This document shows positions 61,799-64,000 of a DNA stretch of 64,000 nucleotides, in pieces. Every line of letters begins with the position of its first letter. Position 1 is the stretch's first letter. The position numbers and the translations under genes were made by a program. This DNA comes from Saccharospirillum sp965652395 (lineage in GTDB: Bacteria > Pseudomonadota > Gammaproteobacteria > Pseudomonadales > Natronospirillaceae), in contig CBFGUW010000020.1 of the NCBI GenBank assembly GCA_965652395.1, forward strand, positions 22,171 to 86,170, in the 5' to 3' direction. The notes beneath the pieces are model-generated. The model saw only the letters and a list, made by a program, of their open reading frames with translations. It had not been told where the DNA came from and searched no databases.

Positions 61799-63016
61799 AT
61801 GACAATTAAAAAGACACTGACTGCCAGCGCTATCAGCGCCCTCATGATAGCCGGAGCCCAAGCGGGTAACCTGGTCATCAACTCTAACCAGTCCGACCCG
61901 GCCCCTAAAGCAGCCTGGGGGGAAATCATCGCGGATTTCGAAGCGGCCAACCCGGATATCGACGTTACCGTAAACGAATACGATCACGAAGGGTATAAAA
62001 GCGCGATCCGCAACTGGCTGGTTACCTCCCCACCGGATGTGGTTTTCTGGTTCGCTGGCAACCGGATGAAATATTTTGTCGACCGCAAATTGTTCGAACC
62101 CGTCTCCGATCTGTGGGAAGAGAACAATATGTACCAAAACTTCGCCTCCACTCGTGCTTCCATGAGCGTCGGCGGAGAACAGTATGGCGTGCCCGCCACC
62201 TACTATCAGTGGGGGATTTACTACAACGCCGATATTTTCAATGAGCTCGGCCTGGAAGAACCCCAGACCTGGGAAGAATTCATTGAAGTCTGTGAAACGT
62301 TAAAAGCCAACGACATTACCCCCATCACCATTGGTACGAAGTTCCTGTGGACAGCCGCAGGCTGGTTCGATTATCTCAACCTCAGAACCAATGGTTTGGA
62401 CTTCCACATTGACCTGATGGATGGAAAGATCCCCTATACCGATGAACGCGTGCGTAAAACATTCGCCAACTGGCAACAGCTCATCGATGGCGATTACTTC
62501 CTGAAAAATCACGCCTCCTATAGCTGGCAGGAAGCTCAAGCCCCAATGCTCAATGGTGAAGCCGCGATGTATCTGATGGGCAACTTCCTGACACCCAGCT
62601 TCCCGGAAGGCTCCAACTACGACTTCTTCCAGTTCCCTCAGATTGATCCTGAAGTCGGCATGTTCGAAGATGCACCGACTGATACTGTGCATATTCCCGC
62701 CCGTGCCAAAAACAAAGAAGACGCCAAGCGGTTCCTGGCCTACGTAGCTCAAGCGGACGTTCAAACCAAACTCAATCTGGGCTTGAACCAACTGCCAACC
62801 AATGCCCAAGCTGAAGCGGGTGACAATAAATTCCTGTCCCAGGGCCTGCAGATGCTTTCCGAAGCCGACGGCACAGCTCAGTTCTATGACCGGGATACCG
62901 ACCCCGCCATGGCAAAAGAAGGCATGAAGGGCTTTCAGGAGTTCATGGTGAACCCGGATCGGCTGGATAGCATTCTGGAAAACCTGGAAAAAGTGCGTCA
63001 GCGCGTTTTCCGCTGA
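61799..63016 (+). CDS. ABC transporter substrate-binding protein (carbohydrate, family 1)
   Basis: 405 residues from the ATG at 61799 with ribosome site GAAGGACGAGG. A signal peptide (TLTASAISALMIAGAQAGNL) is followed by a family 1 periplasmic binding-protein fold (IIADFEAANPDIDVTVNEYD, VVFWFAGNRMKYFVDRKLFE, ATYYQWGIYYNADIFNELGL). It delivers its sugar to the permeases encoded upstream. Being last in the operon, after a 130-bp gap, it may be made in excess. A terminator follows at 63040. No ATPase gene is linked. Confidence 0.92.
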   Translation: MTIKKTLTASAISALMIAGAQAGNLVINSNQSDPAPKAAWGEIIADFEAANPDIDVTVNEYDHEGYKSAIRNWLVTSPPDVVFWFAGNRMKYFVDRKLFEPVSDLWEENNMYQNFASTRASMSVGGEQYGVPATYYQWGIYYNADIFNELGLEEPQTWEEFIEVCETLKANDITPITIGTKFLWTAAGWFDYLNLRTNGLDFHIDLMDGKIPYTDERVRKTFANWQQLIDGDYFLKNHASYSWQEAQAPMLNGEAAMYLMGNFLTPSFPEGSNYDFFQFPQIDPEVGMFEDAPTDTVHIPARAKNKEDAKRFLAYVAQADVQTKLNLGLNQLPTNAQAEAGDNKFLSQGLQMLSEADGTAQFYDRDTDPAMAKEGMKGFQEFMVNPDRLDSILENLEKVRQRVFR

Positions 63017-63039
63017 AGCCAAGGCGATTGATATCCTTG

Positions 63040-63063
63040 AAGGCGGCTCAGAGCCGCCTTTTT
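63040..63063 (+). terminator. Intrinsic terminator of the sugar ABC operon
   Basis: AAGGCGGCT-CAG-AGCCGCCTT is a 9-bp stem followed by TTTTT. It lies 24 bp past the binding-protein stop. Confidence 0.9.
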
Positions 63064-63163
63064 CATGTCTTCAAGAAACAAAGTCGTGTTGCTCTCTTCC
63101 TTTCCTTTAGGGCGGGATGGGTTAACAATCCTGTAGAGTCACGCTCGAAGCACAGGAAACAAC

Positions 63164-63832
63164 ATGACATCGACTGCCGAAGCCATTTTGACAAGCTTTT
63201 CCGACCATCGGGATAAAGAAAGAGCCGTCCCCATGCAGCGCTATATGAAGACGGAACAGCCTTTTTTCGGCATCCCTAAACCACTTCGTGCTCAATTACT
63301 CCGCGAAGCTCTTCAGTCTTACCCGGTTACCGATACACAACACTATGATTTAACCGTACGAACCCTCTGGCAGCACAGTCATCGCGAAGCTAAATACGCT
63401 GCGATGGACATAGCCATGCGCTATAAACGTTGGATAAACGACGAACATTGGACACTTTACTGCCACCTAGTATCCACAGCCGACTGGTGGGATACCCTGG
63501 ACCTCATAGCCTCCAATCTGATCGGCCCATGCCTGCTCGCCAACAGGCGGCACCAGACCGAGCTCGACAACTGGGCCAAGGCGGAACGGCTTTGGACGCG
63601 CAGAGCCTCCCTCCTGGCGCACCTGAAACATAAAGAACAGACAGACAAAAACGCGCTAAAAAGAACCATCTTAACGCTGACGGAAGATGGTCAGTTTTTT
63701 ATCCAGAAGGCCATAGGTTGGGCGTTGAGGGAGTACTCCAAAACCAACGCCGAGTGGGTAGACGCGTTTATCGCCCAGCACGGTAACAAGCTAAGCAAGC
63801 TGGCTATCAGGGAAGGCAGTAAATATTTGTAG
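63164..63832 (+). CDS. DNA alkylation repair protein (AlkD-type HEAT-like)
   Basis: 222 residues made of repeated helices. The N-terminus (RDKERAVPMQRYMKTEQPFF, then GIPKPLRAQLLREAL) and the WWDTLDLIASNLIGPCLL block match the AlkD-like DNA glycosylase family, which removes alkylated purines. Conserved aromatic and acidic residues near WWDTLD are those used in base recognition. It has no other repair gene beside it. Confidence 0.88.
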   Translation: MTSTAEAILTSFSDHRDKERAVPMQRYMKTEQPFFGIPKPLRAQLLREALQSYPVTDTQHYDLTVRTLWQHSHREAKYAAMDIAMRYKRWINDEHWTLYCHLVSTADWWDTLDLIASNLIGPCLLANRRHQTELDNWAKAERLWTRRASLLAHLKHKEQTDKNALKRTILTLTEDGQFFIQKAIGWALREYSKTNAEWVDAFIAQHGNKLSKLAIREGSKYL

Positions 63833-63847
63833 GTGGTTAAACGAGAA

Positions 63848-63875
63848 AACCCCGATACCTTTCGGTACCGGGGTT
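63848..63875 (-). terminator. Minus-strand terminator 1 at right edge
   Basis: AACCCCG-ATACC and GGTACCGGGGTT pair at 11 of 12 positions on the plus strand. The odd position becomes a G-U pair on the minus-strand RNA, and a T-run (TTTTCTCG) follows on that strand. Confidence 0.75.
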
Positions 63876-63968
63876 GGTATTAAAAGCTTTACTATGACCC
63901 GGGCGGCGCTCCGCTACTCTCATGAGAGTATGTCATCGTCTGCCTAACCGAAGCCTCAGGCAATAAAA

Positions 63969-63996
63969 AACCCCGAACCATCTCTGGTCCGGGGTT
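63969..63996 (-). terminator. Minus-strand terminator 2 at right edge
   Basis: AACCCCGAACC and GGTCCGGGGTT form an 11-bp stem on the minus strand with the same G-U position as terminator 1, followed there by TTTTTTATT. Transcription entering from beyond the right edge would meet this one first. Confidence 0.75.
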
Positions 63997-64000
63997 GGTA

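Noticed and set aside
63901..63960. Resemblance of GAGAGTATGTCATCGTC to the 3' end of 5S rRNA
   Set aside because: Only a short stretch matches from memory, the body of 5S is absent, and the terminators point the other way. No rRNA is claimed.
1..64000. CRISPR array or insertion sequence
   Set aside because: No regular direct repeats with spacers and no transposase frame were seen on either strand.

Overview
The window reads as chromosomal DNA of a free-living, probably marine or halophilic gammaproteobacterium. The evidence is moderate-to-high GC, QueF of the long type, CbpA/CbpM, RarD, DbpA, FetAB, YadGH, AttEFGH-like genes, GlyGly-CTERM protein sorting and abundant cyclic-nucleotide signalling. 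An Oceanospirillales-type lineage is my best guess, by inference only. I see no rRNA operon, prophage, insertion sequence or CRISPR array; one tRNA-Ser is present.

Layout. 1-2.8 kb: the 5' part of a nitrate/nitrite-sensor (NIT) protein and a biotin ECF importer bioM-bioN-bioY, with a structured repeat between bioN and bioY. 2.9-7.7 kb: TSUP exporter, glycogen phosphorylase, small holin-like membrane protein, Na/Ca exchanger. 7.9-9.1 kb: a P-loop kinase and the scar of a deletion that joined the 3' ends of a divergent GlxA-type regulator and an isochorismatase. 9.2-20.4 kb: dbpA, serine hydrolase lipoprotein, membrane LuxR regulator, rarD, two exported unknowns, AraC/SDR divergent pair, a BNR-repeat protein with a MoaD-like partner, DUF2956 and a small membrane protein. 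20.6-26.6 kb: AttEFGH-type ABC module, esterase, periplasmic binding protein. 26.6-31.6 kb: 2-methylcitrate cycle operon gntR-prpB-prpC-prpD on the minus strand, whose spacers carry three structured repeats. 31.7-38.3 kb: lipoprotein plus FG-GAP/GlyGly-CTERM surface proteins, LuxR regulator, ferredoxin, repeat-containing unknown, GGDEF protein. 38.5-48.7 kb: MFS, second GGDEF protein, cbpMA, repeat, amidase, TetR/lpdA divergent pair with paired operators, NAD-binding protein, fetAB. 49-64 kb: tRNA-Ser, nitroreductase, class III adenylate cyclase, queF, yadGH, HAD phosphatase, cNMP-binding protein, dCMP deaminase, chemoreceptor, glpK divergent from a sugar ABC importer without its ATPase, DNA alkylation repair protein, and tandem minus-strand terminators at the right edge.

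The most interesting signal is a family of nested palindromes. Four copies are exactly 113 nt: two ~30-bp arms around a 51-53-nt core with two small hairpins. A fifth, divergent copy is 107 nt. The arms differ between copies, but nearly every substitution is matched on the opposite arm. A short non-palindromic 5' flank is also conserved. All five copies lie between genes read in the same direction, in both orientations, which suggests a REP/MITE-like mobile element. Several regulatory sites can be read directly: TTGT-N2-ACAA pairs at the prp operon, 20-bp operators flanking the lpdA promoter, and a palindrome over the AraC/SDR promoters. Signalling genes are dense (two GGDEF proteins, one class III cyclase, one cNMP-binding protein, one chemoreceptor, two LuxR, two AraC-type, one GntR and one TetR regulator).
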